DNA of 64,000 nucleotides. Origin: Streptomyces sp. AC512_CC834 (GTDB lineage: Bacteria; Actinomycetota; Actinomycetes; Streptomycetales; Streptomycetaceae). The position numbers and the translations under genes were made by a program. Under the pieces are notes generated by a model. It worked only from the letters and a program-made list of their open reading frames with translations. It made no database searches and was not told where the DNA came from. Position 1 is the first letter of the stretch, and each line of letters starts with the position of its first letter. The DNA is taken from positions 62,001 to 126,000 of the forward strand of contig NZ_JAGMUO010000035.1 of the NCBI RefSeq assembly GCF_019049325.1, written 5' to 3'. Of this stretch, positions 34,742 to 43,766 are shown one piece after another.

Positions 34742-35658
34742 TAGTTGTCACTCCCCGCGTTCGCGTCGGCCAGGGCACTGGAGCCACCGACGATCTCGCT
34801 GATTTCCTGGGTGATTTCGGCCTGGCGGGCCGCGTTGGCAAGACGGGAGAGCGTGTTGATCAGCTCGCCCGCGTTGTCGGTGGCCGACTTCATCGCGCGC
34901 CGTGTGGCGGCGTGCTTGGAAGCGGCCGACTGCAGCAGCGCGTTGTAGATGCGACTCTCGACGTAGCGCGGCAGCAGGGCGTCGAGGACGTCCTCCGCCG
35001 ACGGCTCGAAGTCGAACAGCGGAAGGATCTCGTCCTTCGTCGTCGACTCCGCGGCCACCTCTTCGAGGCGCAGCGGAAGCAGCCGGGAGTCGACCGCCGT
35101 CTGCGTCATCATCGAGACGAACTCGGTGTAGACGATGTGGAGCTCGTCCACGCCGCCCTCCGCCGTGTCCTGCTCGATGGCCTCGATCAGCGGCGCCGCG
35201 ACCTTCTTGGCGTCCGCGTACGAGGGCTCGTCGGTGAAGCCCGCGAACGACTCCGCGACCTTGCGCTCGCGGAAGTTGTAGTGGGCCAGCCCGCGCCGGC
35301 CGACGATGTACGTCTCGACCTGCTTGCCGTCGCGCTCAAGGCGCTCGGTGAGCTGCTCCGCCGCCTTGATGGCGTTGGAGTTGAAGGCGCCGGCCAGACC
35401 GCGGTCGCTCGTGAGGAGCAGGACCGCGGCACGGGTCGGGTTCTCCGCCTCCGTGGTGAGCGGGTGCTTCGTGTTCGACCCGGTACCGACCGCCGTGACC
35501 GCGCGGGTGAGCTCCTGCGCGTACGGCGTGGAGGCCGCCACCTTGCGCTGCGCCTTGACGACGCGCGAGGCGGCGATCATCTCCATCGCCTTGGTGATCT
35601 TCTTGGTCGCGGTGACGGATCGGATGCGACGCTTGTAGACCCGGAGCTGGGCTCCCAT
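34741..35658 (-). CDS. atpG: ATP synthase gamma subunit
   Basis: Central rotor shaft of F1, 305 residues. N-terminal helix GAQLRVYKRRIRSVTATKKITKAMEMIA and C-terminal helix TDNAGELINTLSRLANAARQAEITQEISEIVGG are the conserved coiled-coil ends; LTSDRGLAGAFNSN marks the globular domain. It lies 21 bp after atpA and overlaps the atpD start by one base. Confidence 0.98.
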   Translation of the reverse strand: MGAQLRVYKRRIRSVTATKKITKAMEMIAASRVVKAQRKVAASTPYAQELTRAVTAVGTGSNTKHPLTTEAENPTRAAVLLLTSDRGLAGAFNSNAIKAAEQLTERLERDGKQVETYIVGRRGLAHYNFRERKVAESFAGFTDEPSYADAKKVAAPLIEAIEQDTAEGGVDELHIVYTEFVSMMTQTAVDSRLLPLRLEEVAAESTTKDEILPLFDFEPSAEDVLDALLPRYVESRIYNALLQSAASKHAATRRAMKSATDNAGELINTLSRLANAARQAEITQEISEIVGGSSALADANAGSDN

Positions 35659-35679
35659 GAGTCAGGTCCCTTCCTTACG

Positions 35680-37269
35680 TCACTTGGCGGCGGACGGGGC
35701 GTCCTCGCCGAGCAGCCTGCCGTCCGAGGTCTCGAACTGCTTCTTGAACGCCGTGATCGCCTCGGCGATGGCCTGCAGGGTGTCGTCGGACATCTTGCCG
35801 CCCTCGCGGATGGAGGTCATGAGGCCCTGCTCCTGGCGGTGCAGGTACTCGAGCAGCTCCTTCTCGAAGCGGCTGATGTCGGCGACCGGCACCTCGTCCA
35901 TCTTGCCGGTGGTACCGGCCCAGACGGAGACGACCTGGTCCTCGGTGGCCATCGGCTGGTACTGGTCCTGCTTCAGCAGCTCCACCATCCGCTGACCGCG
36001 CTCGAGCTGCGACTTCGACGCGGCGTCCAGGTCGGAACCGAAGGCGGCGAACGCCTCCAGCTCACGGAACTGGGCGAGGTCCACGCGGAGCCGGCCGGAG
36101 ACCTGCTTCATGGCCTTGTGCTGGGCGGAGCCACCGACGCGGGAGACCGAGATACCGACGTTCAGGGCCGGACGCTGACCGGCGTTGAACAGGTCGGACT
36201 CCAGGAAGCACTGGCCGTCAGTGATGGAGATGACGTTGGTCGGAATGAACGCCGACACGTCGTTGGCCTTGGTCTCGACGATCGGCAGACCGGTCATCGA
36301 ACCGGCGCCCTCGGCGTCGTTGAGCTTCGCGCAGCGCTCCAGCAGACGGGAGTGCAGGTAGAAGACGTCACCCGGGTAGGCCTCACGGCCCGGCGGGCGG
36401 CGCAGCAGCAGCGACACGGCGCGGTAGGCGTCGGCCTGCTTCGACAGGTCGTCGAAGATGATCAGGACGTGCTTGCCCTCGTACATCCACTGCTGGCCGA
36501 TGGCCGAGCCGGTGTACGGCGCCAGGTACTTGAAGCCGGCCGGGTCGGACGCCGGGGCGGCCACGATGGTCGTGTACTCCAGCGCGCCGTTCTCCTCCAG
36601 CGCGCCGCGCACGGACGCGATGGTGGAGCCCTTCTGGCCGATGGCGACGTAGATGCAGCGGACCTGCTTGCTCGGGTCGCCGGTGCGCCAGTTGTCACGC
36701 TGGTTGATGATCGTGTCGACGGCCAGGGCGGTCTTGCCGGTCTGGCGGTCGCCGATGATGAGCTGACGCTGACCGCGGCCGATCGGGGTCATGGCGTCGA
36801 CGGCCTTGTAGCCCGTCTCCATCGGCTCGTGCACCGACTTGCGCTGCATGACCGTGGGGGCCTGCAGTTCGAGGGCGCGGCGGCCCTCGGTCTCGATCTC
36901 GCCGAGGCCGTCGATCGGGTTGCCGAGGGGGTCGACGACGCGGCCGAGGTAGCCCTCGCCCACGGCGACCGACAGGACCTCACCGGTACGGCTGACCGGC
37001 TGGCCCTCCTCGATGCCGCTGAACTCACCGAGGACGACGCAGCCGATCTCGCGCTCCTCGAGGTTGAGGGCGAGGCCGAGGGTGCCGTCCTCGAACTTCA
37101 GCAGTTCGTTGGCCATGGCCGAGGGAAGACCCTCGACCTTCGCGATGCCGTCGCCGGCAAGGGTGACCGTACCGACCTCCTCGCGCGAGGCCGCGTCCGG
37201 CTTGTACGACTGGACGAAGTTCTCCAGCGCGTCCCGGATCTCCTCCGGCCGGATCGTGAGCTCCGCCAT
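35680..37269 (-). CDS. atpA: ATP synthase alpha subunit
   Basis: Non-catalytic nucleotide-binding F1 subunit, 529 residues. Walker A is GDRQTGKT, Walker B-like VLIIFDDLSKQADAYR, and the arginine-finger region is ALNVGISVSRVGGSAQ. ATG 37269 (MAELTIRPEEI) is chosen; an in-frame start 96 nt upstream adds a stretch not found in this family. The leader between atpH and atpA holds a CTGCTA hexamer run. Confidence 0.98.
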   Translation of the reverse strand: MAELTIRPEEIRDALENFVQSYKPDAASREEVGTVTLAGDGIAKVEGLPSAMANELLKFEDGTLGLALNLEEREIGCVVLGEFSGIEEGQPVSRTGEVLSVAVGEGYLGRVVDPLGNPIDGLGEIETEGRRALELQAPTVMQRKSVHEPMETGYKAVDAMTPIGRGQRQLIIGDRQTGKTALAVDTIINQRDNWRTGDPSKQVRCIYVAIGQKGSTIASVRGALEENGALEYTTIVAAPASDPAGFKYLAPYTGSAIGQQWMYEGKHVLIIFDDLSKQADAYRAVSLLLRRPPGREAYPGDVFYLHSRLLERCAKLNDAEGAGSMTGLPIVETKANDVSAFIPTNVISITDGQCFLESDLFNAGQRPALNVGISVSRVGGSAQHKAMKQVSGRLRVDLAQFRELEAFAAFGSDLDAASKSQLERGQRMVELLKQDQYQPMATEDQVVSVWAGTTGKMDEVPVADISRFEKELLEYLHRQEQGLMTSIREGGKMSDDTLQAIAEAITAFKKQFETSDGRLLGEDAPSAAK

Positions 37270-37394
37270 CTGAGTTCCCTGCTCTCCTTGTTGGGCCCGA
37301 AGTTTCACTTGGGGGGTATTCCACGAGTCGGGGACTCCCCCCAATAAGAGGTGAATCCTCTGCACGGCCCAACCAGGGCCGTCGTAAGTACGTA

Positions 37395-37431
37395 CTGCTA
37401 CTGCTAACTGCTACTGCTACTGCTACTGCTG
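37395..37431. repeat. CTGCTA hexanucleotide run in the atpH-atpA gap
   Basis: Six near-perfect copies of CTGCTA/CTACTG with one interruption, in the 204-bp gap between the atpA start and the atpH stop, followed by related GCTGTTGTCGCTGCTGTTGTCG to about 37465. Simple repeats are rare in intergenic DNA here and lie in the untranslated spacer ahead of atpA. Confidence 0.8.
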
Positions 37432-37473
37432 TTACTTGCTGTGCTGTTGTCGCTGCTGTTGTCGCGCGGGGCG

Positions 37474-38298
37474 TCAGCTCGCCATGCGGCGGCCGGCGTC
37501 CTCCAGGCGGTCCGCGATGGAGCCGTTGATGACCTCGTCACCGACCTGCACCCGGATCCCTCCGACGACCTCGGGGTCCACGTCGAGATTGAGGTGCATC
37601 GGACGGCCGTAGACCTTCGCGAGAGCGGCGCCGAGGCGCTGCTTCTGCGTGTCGCTCAGCGGCACCGCCGAGGTGACGACGGCGACCATCCGGTCCCGCC
37701 GGTCGGCGGCGAGCTTGGACAGGGATTCGAGTCCCGACTCCAGGCTACGTCCCCGCGGCGCGGTAACAAGACGGCTGACCAGACGCTCGGTGCTCGCGTC
37801 CGCCCGGCCGCCGAGCAGGCTGCGCAGCAGCTCGCCCTTGGCCGAGGTGGTGGCCGACCGGTTGGTGAGCGCGGCGCGCAGCTCGGTGTTGGAGGAGACG
37901 ATCCGGCCGAACCGGAACAGCTCGTCCTCCACGTCGTCGAGCCGGCCCGCCTTCTGGGCGGCGGTGAGGTCGGCGGTGTTCGCCAGCTCCTCCAGCGCGT
38001 CCACCAGGTCGCGGGACTGCGACCAGCGGGAGCGCACCATGCCGGCCACCACGTCGACGGCGGTGCCGCCGACCTGGGTGCCGAGGAGGCGCTGGGCGAG
38101 TTCGGCCTTGGCCTCGCCGGACTGCGCCGGGTCGGTGAGGACCCGGCGCAGCGACACCTCGCGGTGGAGCAGCGCGGTGACGGCGGCCAGCTCTCCGGCG
38201 AGCGAGCCGGCGTCCACGGACGTGGAGTCCGTCAGCGCGTCGAGACGCTCACGTGCGGCGGCAAGGGCCTCGCGGCTCGCTCCGTGCATCCCACTCAT
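37474..38298 (-). CDS. atpH: ATP synthase delta subunit
   Basis: F1 delta (OSCP-like) subunit of 274 residues that ties the stator to alpha3beta3. Like other actinomycete forms it is about 90 residues longer than the E. coli protein, with an extra N-terminal helical part before the conserved RLVSRLVTAPRGRSLESGLESL and the C-terminal VDPEVVGGIRVQVGDEVINGSI. ATG 38298 overlaps the atpF stop (ATGA); a second ATG 9 nt later is possible. Confidence 0.95.
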   Translation of the reverse strand: MSGMHGASREALAAARERLDALTDSTSVDAGSLAGELAAVTALLHREVSLRRVLTDPAQSGEAKAELAQRLLGTQVGGTAVDVVAGMVRSRWSQSRDLVDALEELANTADLTAAQKAGRLDDVEDELFRFGRIVSSNTELRAALTNRSATTSAKGELLRSLLGGRADASTERLVSRLVTAPRGRSLESGLESLSKLAADRRDRMVAVVTSAVPLSDTQKQRLGAALAKVYGRPMHLNLDVDPEVVGGIRVQVGDEVINGSIADRLEDAGRRMAS

Positions 38299-38855
38299 CG
38301 GGTTGCCTCGGACTTCGTCGCCTTGTCGTCCAGCTCGTCCAGGAAGCGGTCGATGACGCGGCTCTGGCGGGCGTGGTCCTCGAGGGACTCGCCGACGAGC
38401 TTGCCGGCCAGCTCGGTGGCCAGCGTGCCGACGTCCTGGCGCAGCGCGGACGCGGCGGCCTTGCGGTCGGCCTGGATCTGGGCGTGACCGGCGGCGATGA
38501 TCTCCTCACGCTGCCGCTGGCCTTCCGCGCGCATCTCGGCGATGAGCGTGGCGCCCTGCTCCTGCGCCTCCTGGCGCAGTCGCGCGGCCTCGTGACGGGC
38601 CTCGGCGAGCTGGGCCTTGTACTGCTCGAGGACGCTCTGGGCCTCGGTCTGCGCGGCCTCGGCCTTCTCGATACCGCCCTCGATGGCCTCGCGGCGCTCT
38701 TCCAGAACCTTGTTGATGTTCGGGAGGAGCTTCTTGGCGAGGAAGCCGAAGACGATGACGAAGGCGATCAGGCCGATGACGAGCTCCGGCCACGGCGGGA
38801 TGAGGGGGTTCTCCTTCTCACCCTCAGCCGCCAGGAAAACCAGGGCGGAAGTCAC
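38295..38855 (-). CDS. atpF: ATP synthase b subunit
   Basis: Fo peripheral-stalk subunit of 186 residues: one TM helix (PELVIGLIAFVIVFGFLAKKLL, about residues 23-44), then a long charged helix (LEERREAIEGGIEKAEAAQ onward). The start is a GTG at 38855, 42 bp after atpE. Coupled to atpH by a 4-bp overlap. Confidence 0.97.
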   Translation of the reverse strand: MTSALVFLAAEGEKENPLIPPWPELVIGLIAFVIVFGFLAKKLLPNINKVLEERREAIEGGIEKAEAAQTEAQSVLEQYKAQLAEARHEAARLRQEAQEQGATLIAEMRAEGQRQREEIIAAGHAQIQADRKAAASALRQDVGTLATELAGKLVGESLEDHARQSRVIDRFLDELDDKATKSEATR

Positions 38856-38897
38856 ATCAATGCCTTTCGTCGAAAGGGTCGGTCGTCGGTCTTCGTC

Positions 38898-39122
38898 TTA
38901 GTAGACGAAGGGCATGACGAGACCGATGAGGGCGAGCGCCTCACAGAAGGCGAAGCCGAGGATCTGGTTGGCGCGGATCAGGCCGGCCGCCTCGGGCTGA
39001 CGGGCGAGGGCCTGGGTGCCGTTGCCGAAGATGATGCCGACGCCGACGCCGGGGCCAATGGCGGCCAGGCCGTACCCGACGGAGCTGAGCGAACCATCAA
39101 CGGCAGCAAGGGTCTGGGACAT
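38898..39122 (-). CDS. atpE: ATP synthase c subunit
   Basis: Proton-carrying ring subunit of 74 residues with two TM helices joined by the polar loop ARQPEA. The proton-binding carboxylate is Glu61 in GFAFCEALAL. The first helix has the Gly-rich GYGLAAIGPGVGVGIIFGNG needed for ring packing. A proton rather than sodium ring is expected, as the usual Na ligands are not evident. Confidence 0.97.
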   Translation of the reverse strand: MSQTLAAVDGSLSSVGYGLAAIGPGVGVGIIFGNGTQALARQPEAAGLIRANQILGFAFCEALALIGLVMPFVY

Positions 39123-39196
39123 GCCGGTTCTTCCTTTTCTTTACGGACCGGTGGGGGTTGCCACCGGACGGCTGGGGTGTGAGGCCGGGCGGGGAC

Positions 39197-40021
39197 TCAG
39201 TGGTTCTCGGCGAGCGCGCCCTGGATATAGGTGCAGGTCAGCAGCACGAACACGTACGCCTGCACGGCCTGGATGAAGAGCTCGAAGGCCGTCATGATGA
39301 TCGTCATCACGAACGAGACGCCCGCGTAGGCGAAGCCGATGCCGTTCAGCAGGTACCAACTGGCGATCGTGAAGAGCAGCAGCAGCGTGTGGCCGGCGAA
39401 CATGTTGGCGAAGAGCCGGACAGCGTGCGTGAAGGGGCGGACCAGCAGGTTCGAGAAGAACTCGATGGTCATCGACAGCGGCAGCACCGCGCCGAGGGAC
39501 TTGTCGTAGCCGGTGACGTTCTTGAAGAAGCCGACGAAGCCGTGGCGCTTGAAGGTCAGCGAGACCCACAGGACGTAGACGACCAGGGCCAGGACCATCG
39601 GGTAGGCGATGATCGCGGTCACCGGGAACTGGGCGACCGGAATGATCGACCAGAGGTTCATCATCCAGACGAAGAAGAACAGCGTGACGATCAGCGGGAC
39701 GTACTTCTCGCCCTCCTTCTTTCCGACCGTCTCGTAAACGACTCCGCGGCGGATGAAGTCGTAGCCGGCCTCGGCGACCATCTGGAGCTTGCCCGGGACG
39801 ACCTTCGGCTTGTTGAAGGCGGCCCAGAAGAAGCCCACGATGATGATCGAGCCGAGCAGGGCCAGCAGCATCGGCTTGTTGAAGTACATGCCGTTGCCGT
39901 CTGCGTTGCCCCAGAGCGGCTCGAAGAGGAACGAGTGCAGGCCGGGAGCCGGGAAGCCACAACCGTCGAAGATGTGGCAGTCGGTCTCGAAGGCGAGCAC
40001 CTGCGTCGGGTCAGCACTCAC
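39197..40021 (-). CDS. atpB: ATP synthase a subunit
   Basis: Fo stator subunit of 274 residues with five to six TM helices that forms the proton half-channels. The essential Arg is in HAVRLFANMFAGHTLLLL. The GTG at 40021 (SADPTQVLAFETDCHIF) is chosen because AAGGAG lies 6 nt upstream; that Shine-Dalgarno is itself inside ATGAAGGAG, so an annotated ATG 15 nt earlier would be misleading. Confidence 0.95.
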   Translation of the reverse strand: MSADPTQVLAFETDCHIFDGCGFPAPGLHSFLFEPLWGNADGNGMYFNKPMLLALLGSIIIVGFFWAAFNKPKVVPGKLQMVAEAGYDFIRRGVVYETVGKKEGEKYVPLIVTLFFFVWMMNLWSIIPVAQFPVTAIIAYPMVLALVVYVLWVSLTFKRHGFVGFFKNVTGYDKSLGAVLPLSMTIEFFSNLLVRPFTHAVRLFANMFAGHTLLLLFTIASWYLLNGIGFAYAGVSFVMTIIMTAFELFIQAVQAYVFVLLTCTYIQGALAENH

Positions 40022-40246
40022 CGCGGGCTCCTTCATCGTGGCGCATGGGTACGGCAACCTCGTTGTGTCGGCGCGGCGCGGGGCCGCAGTTCGGCACGGG
40101 ACTGGTGTTACGGATATGGGGGCGGCTGTGGGGCATCTCGCCTCGCGATTGAGCAGGCGTCAGCTCGAATGCCCGCGCCCGCGATGCCGCAGTTGGCACC
40201 GGACGATAGCAGGACCTCACGTGCCTCTTTATCCCGGCCCTACCCG

Positions 40247-40681
40247 TCACGACGAGTGCCCCGTCTTTTCGGACTTCTCGCTCGACGACTCGGGCTCGAC
40301 GTAGAGAATCTTGGCCTTCATGTGCGCCCGAGTCTGCGTCGCGATCCACGTGAGCGTGACGGCGACCAGAGTGATCGCGAAGGACCGGGGGTTGAACAAC
40401 GTCGTGTTCTTGAACGCGGCGAGGAAGACGAACAGCAGCAGGATCTGTGCCGCGTAGAGCATCAGGCCCATCGCCTGGAAAAGGTGCGGAAGCGATTTGG
40501 CGGTGCGCTGCAGGACGTAGAGGCCGATTCCCATGAAGAGCATCGCCACCACTGTCGCGACGACGGCTCCGACCGCGCCCTTGCCGCCGGCCACCACTGC
40601 GCTGACGACGGCGGCTACAGCACCGACGGCAGCCGTGGGTACGGCAGCCTGAACCAGGATCCGGACGTCATTGGACGGCAT
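40247..40681 (-). CDS. atpI: ATP synthase protein I
   Basis: Small membrane protein of 144 residues with four hydrophobic segments, first gene of the atp operon and thought to assist assembly of the c ring. Sequence runs MPSNDVRILVQAAVPTAAVG to an acidic, Ser-rich tail (EPESSSEKSEKTGHSS). ATG 40681 has GCGGAG 9 nt upstream. The operon promoter should lie in the 291-bp region beyond it. Confidence 0.92.
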   Translation of the reverse strand: MPSNDVRILVQAAVPTAAVGAVAAVVSAVVAGGKGAVGAVVATVVAMLFMGIGLYVLQRTAKSLPHLFQAMGLMLYAAQILLLFVFLAAFKNTTLFNPRSFAITLVAVTLTWIATQTRAHMKAKILYVEPESSSEKSEKTGHSS

Positions 40682-40972
40682 GGCGGCAACTCCGCTTTCA
40701 ACACACAGGGGGCAGGTGTCGTCATGGACGAGCGTAGTCCCGGGCCGGACGGGGTCCTCACGTTCAAGAGACCGTCGCACTACGGTCCTTGGGCTCTACC
40801 CCGGGAATACTCGTGAACCGTATCACAAACTATTTGATGAGCTCTTTACCTGTGGGTGTGCTTGCTGTCACACATGAGAGTGACCGCGCGCGTCTGTGCA
40901 GTTACTGCACCCACTTGTCTGGTAATGGGGTATTTCGTTCCCCCACGACTTGGCAATGCTCTAGTCAGATTC
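40682..40972 (-). promoter_or_regulatory. Upstream region of the atp operon
   Basis: Gap between atpI and the glycosyltransferase gene, both leftward. The stretch 40800-40935 is clearly AT-richer than its surroundings (ACAAACTATTTGATGAGC, AATGGGGTATTTCG), as expected of a promoter region for atpI. I cannot place -35 and -10 boxes with confidence. No gene or strong hairpin is visible. Confidence 0.4.
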
Positions 40973-42292
40973 TTACCTTGCCCGCGAACGGGGTCCGACG
41001 GCGGTGGCCCCGTTGACGCCCGAGACCCCCACGGTGACCGGAACCCTGTCCTGGTCCTCGCCCGCGTCCGCGCCCGCGTCCACCGCGGGCTCCTGCGCGG
41101 CCTCGTCCCCGGCGGCGGCCGCCTCGCGGCGCCGGTAGCGGGGCGGCACGACGCGCTCGGCCCAGCGCGGGGCGCGCGGGGTGAAGCGCGGCAGCAGGAG
41201 CAGGACAAGACCGATCGCGCTGAGGAAGACGACGCCGAGCACGATCCACATGGACGCGGCGTTCACGGAGTAGGCGAGCGAGCCGAAGGAGATCAGCGCC
41301 GAGAAAAAGTACATGATCAGCACCGCGCGACTGTGCGAGTGCCCGATCTCGAGCAGCCGGTGGTGCAGGTGCCCCCGGTCCGCGGCGAACGGCGACTGGC
41401 CGCGCCAGGTGCGCCGGACGATCGCCAGGATCAGGTCGGCCGCCGGGATGGCGATGATGGTCAGCGGCATCAGCAGCGGGATGTAGACCGGCACCATCTG
41501 GTGCACCGCGTTGCGCTCGGAACCGGAGAACAGCTTCATCACGTCCGGGTCGACCTGCCCGGTGACGGAGATCGCGCCGGCCGCCAGCACCAGGCCGATC
41601 AGCATCGAGCCGGAGTCGCCCATGAAGATCCGGGCGGGGTGCATGTTGTGCGGCAGGAAGCCCAGGCACATGCCCATCAGGATGGCCGCGAACAGCGAGG
41701 CGGGCGCCGCGGCCTCGATGCCGTACGAGTACCAGATGCGGTAGGCGTACATGAAGAACGCCGCCGCCGCGATGCACACCATGCCGGCCGCGAGACCGTC
41801 GAGGCCGTCCACGAAGTTGACCGCGTTGATGGTGATGACGACCAGCGCCACCGTCAGCAGGGTGCCCTGCCACTGGGTGAGCGCCACCGTGCCGACGCCC
41901 GGCAGAGGGATCCACAGGATGGTCAGACCCTGCACCACCATCACACCGGCGGCGATCATCTGGCCGCCCAGCTTGATCAGGGCGTCGATCTCGAACTTGT
42001 CGTCCAGGACGCCGATCAGCCAGATCAGGGCCGCCCCGGACAGCAGGGCCCGCGGTTCGTTGGACTTCTCGAAGACCTCACTGAGGTTGGTGAGGTGGTC
42101 GGCGACCAGCAGGCCCGCGCACAGCCCGAAGAACATCGCGATCCCGCCGAGCCGCGGAGTGGGTTCCCGGTGCACGTCACGTGCCCGGATCTCCGGCATC
42201 GCCCCCGCCACGATCGCGAATTTGCGTACCGGCCCTGTCAGCAGATACGTCACCGCGGCCGTGACGCAGAGCGTCAGCAGGTATTCACGCAC
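40973..42292 (-). CDS. Polyprenyl-phosphate sugar-1-phosphate transferase (WecA/MraY family)
   Basis: Membrane enzyme of 439 residues with about eleven TM helices that moves a sugar-1-phosphate (probably GlcNAc-1-P) onto undecaprenyl phosphate for wall polymer or glycan synthesis. Motifs: HREPTPRLGGIAMFFG, NAVNFVDGLDGLAAG and FMGDSGSM, with the catalytic Asp residues present, and a basic HLHHRLLEIGHSH loop. GTG 42292 (REYLLTL) is preferred because GGGGAAG precedes it; a GTG at 42304 is possible. The C-terminal 75 residues are a charged, disordered tail. Confidence 0.92.
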   Translation of the reverse strand: MREYLLTLCVTAAVTYLLTGPVRKFAIVAGAMPEIRARDVHREPTPRLGGIAMFFGLCAGLLVADHLTNLSEVFEKSNEPRALLSGAALIWLIGVLDDKFEIDALIKLGGQMIAAGVMVVQGLTILWIPLPGVGTVALTQWQGTLLTVALVVITINAVNFVDGLDGLAAGMVCIAAAAFFMYAYRIWYSYGIEAAAPASLFAAILMGMCLGFLPHNMHPARIFMGDSGSMLIGLVLAAGAISVTGQVDPDVMKLFSGSERNAVHQMVPVYIPLLMPLTIIAIPAADLILAIVRRTWRGQSPFAADRGHLHHRLLEIGHSHSRAVLIMYFFSALISFGSLAYSVNAASMWIVLGVVFLSAIGLVLLLLPRFTPRAPRWAERVVPPRYRRREAAAAGDEAAQEPAVDAGADAGEDQDRVPVTVGVSGVNGATAVGPRSRAR

Positions 42293-42422
42293 GGGCTTCC
42301 CCACAGGTCTCGCTGGCCATCCTCAACCTCACACCCTAGCGATGCGCGCATACGGTTGAGGACTTCCGGGTAGCGACGATGGTTGCACGTGTGGCTGTGC
42401 ACGCGTGTGCGCCTACCCCACC

Positions 42423-43685
42423 TCAGTCCGGATACGGCGGGAACTGCGCGACCAGATCCCGTACGTCGTCCCGGGCCGCGGCCGGGTCTGTGGCGCCCCT
42501 GAGCACGCCCGCGAGCAGCGTGGCCACCGCCCGCATCTCCCGCTCCCCCATGCCCTGCGTGGTGACGGCGGCCGTGCCCAGGCGCAGCCCCCGCGCGTCC
42601 GCGTGCGGCAGTGCGCAGCAGTCCAGGACGATCCCGGCCGCCGCGAGCCGGCCCCGCGCGGTCCTGCCGTCGACGCCGAGCGGGGCCGGGTCGGCGGTGA
42701 TCAGGTGGGTGTCGGTGCCGCCGGTGCTGACGACCAGGCCCTCGGCGGCCAGGTGGGCGGCCAGGGTGCGGGCGTTGGCGACGACCTGGTGGGCGTACGC
42801 GGCGAAGGCCCCGGTGGCCGCCTCTCCGAAGGCGACGGCCTTGGCGGCGATGGTGTGCATCTGCGCCCCGCCCTGCGTGAACGGGAACACGGCCCGGTCC
42901 ACCCGCTCGGCCAGTTCGCTCCCGCACAGCACCATGCCGCCGCGCGGCCCGCGCAGCACCTTGTGCGTGGTGGCGCAGACGATGTCGGCGTACGGCACCG
43001 GACTGGGCGCCGCTCCCCCGGCGACCAGCCCGATCGGGTGGGCGGCGTCCGCGACGAGGTAGGCGCCCACCTCGTCGGCGACGTCGCGGAAGAAGGCGTA
43101 GTCGAGGTGGCGTGGGTAGGCGATCGAGCCGCACACGATCGCCTTGGGGCGGCTCGCGCGGGCCAGGGTGCGCACCTGGTCGTGGTCGACGAGCCCGGTC
43201 TCCGCGTCCACGCCGTAGCCGACGAAGTCGAACCAGCGGCCGGAGAAGTTCGCGGGCGAGCCGTGCGTGAGGTGACCGCCGTAGGGCAGGCCGAGGGCGA
43301 GGACGGTGTCGCCGGGGCGCAGCAGGGCGGCGTAGGCGGCCAGTACGGCGGAGGAGCCGGAGTGGGACTGCACGTTGGCGTGCTCGGCGCCGAAGAGGTC
43401 CTGGGCCCGCTCCACGGCGAGCCGCTCGGCGACGTCGACGATCTCGCAGCCGCCGTGGTGCCGGGCGCCCGGGTAGCCCTCGGCGTACTTGTTGGCCAGC
43501 GGGGATCCGAGGGCGGCCAGCACGGCGGGGGAGGTGAAGTTCTCGGCGGCGATCAACTGGAGGGTCGTCGACTGCCTGCGGCGTTCGGCGAGCAGGATCT
43601 CGGCCAGCTCGGGGTCCTGGCGCAGCAGGTCTCCCAGCCGGCTGTCATCGATATCCGTCTGGGGGACGTCGTGGGTGACCGACAT
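42423..43685 (-). CDS. glyA: Serine hydroxymethyltransferase family protein
   Basis: PLP enzyme of 420 residues that interconverts serine and glycine with tetrahydrofolate. Motifs: QLIAAENFTSPAVLAALGSPLANKYAEGYPG, HSGSSAVLAAYAALL, VADAAHPIGLVAGG, and the PLP lysine in TTHKVLRGPRGG. It differs from housekeeping GlyA in several positions (for example NVQSHSGS in place of NVQPHSGA), so it may be a secondary GlyA paralogue with altered substrate. It follows the phosphatase-like gene on the same strand. Confidence 0.9.
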   Translation of the reverse strand: MSVTHDVPQTDIDDSRLGDLLRQDPELAEILLAERRRQSTTLQLIAAENFTSPAVLAALGSPLANKYAEGYPGARHHGGCEIVDVAERLAVERAQDLFGAEHANVQSHSGSSAVLAAYAALLRPGDTVLALGLPYGGHLTHGSPANFSGRWFDFVGYGVDAETGLVDHDQVRTLARASRPKAIVCGSIAYPRHLDYAFFRDVADEVGAYLVADAAHPIGLVAGGAAPSPVPYADIVCATTHKVLRGPRGGMVLCGSELAERVDRAVFPFTQGGAQMHTIAAKAVAFGEAATGAFAAYAHQVVANARTLAAHLAAEGLVVSTGGTDTHLITADPAPLGVDGRTARGRLAAAGIVLDCCALPHADARGLRLGTAAVTTQGMGEREMRAVATLLAGVLRGATDPAAARDDVRDLVAQFPPYPD

Positions 43686-43766
43686 GGTGCGCTCCGGGCG
43701 TGCGTCGACGGTGACGTAGGACCAATGTAGGCCCCACTCCGGCGACGCGCTCGGCCGTCGTGCCTC

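Noticed and set aside
34912..37347. 811-codon plus-strand frame over the atpG-atpA genes
   Set aside because: It is the mirror of highly conserved ATP synthase genes and encodes Arg/Leu/Asp-rich sequence with no family features.
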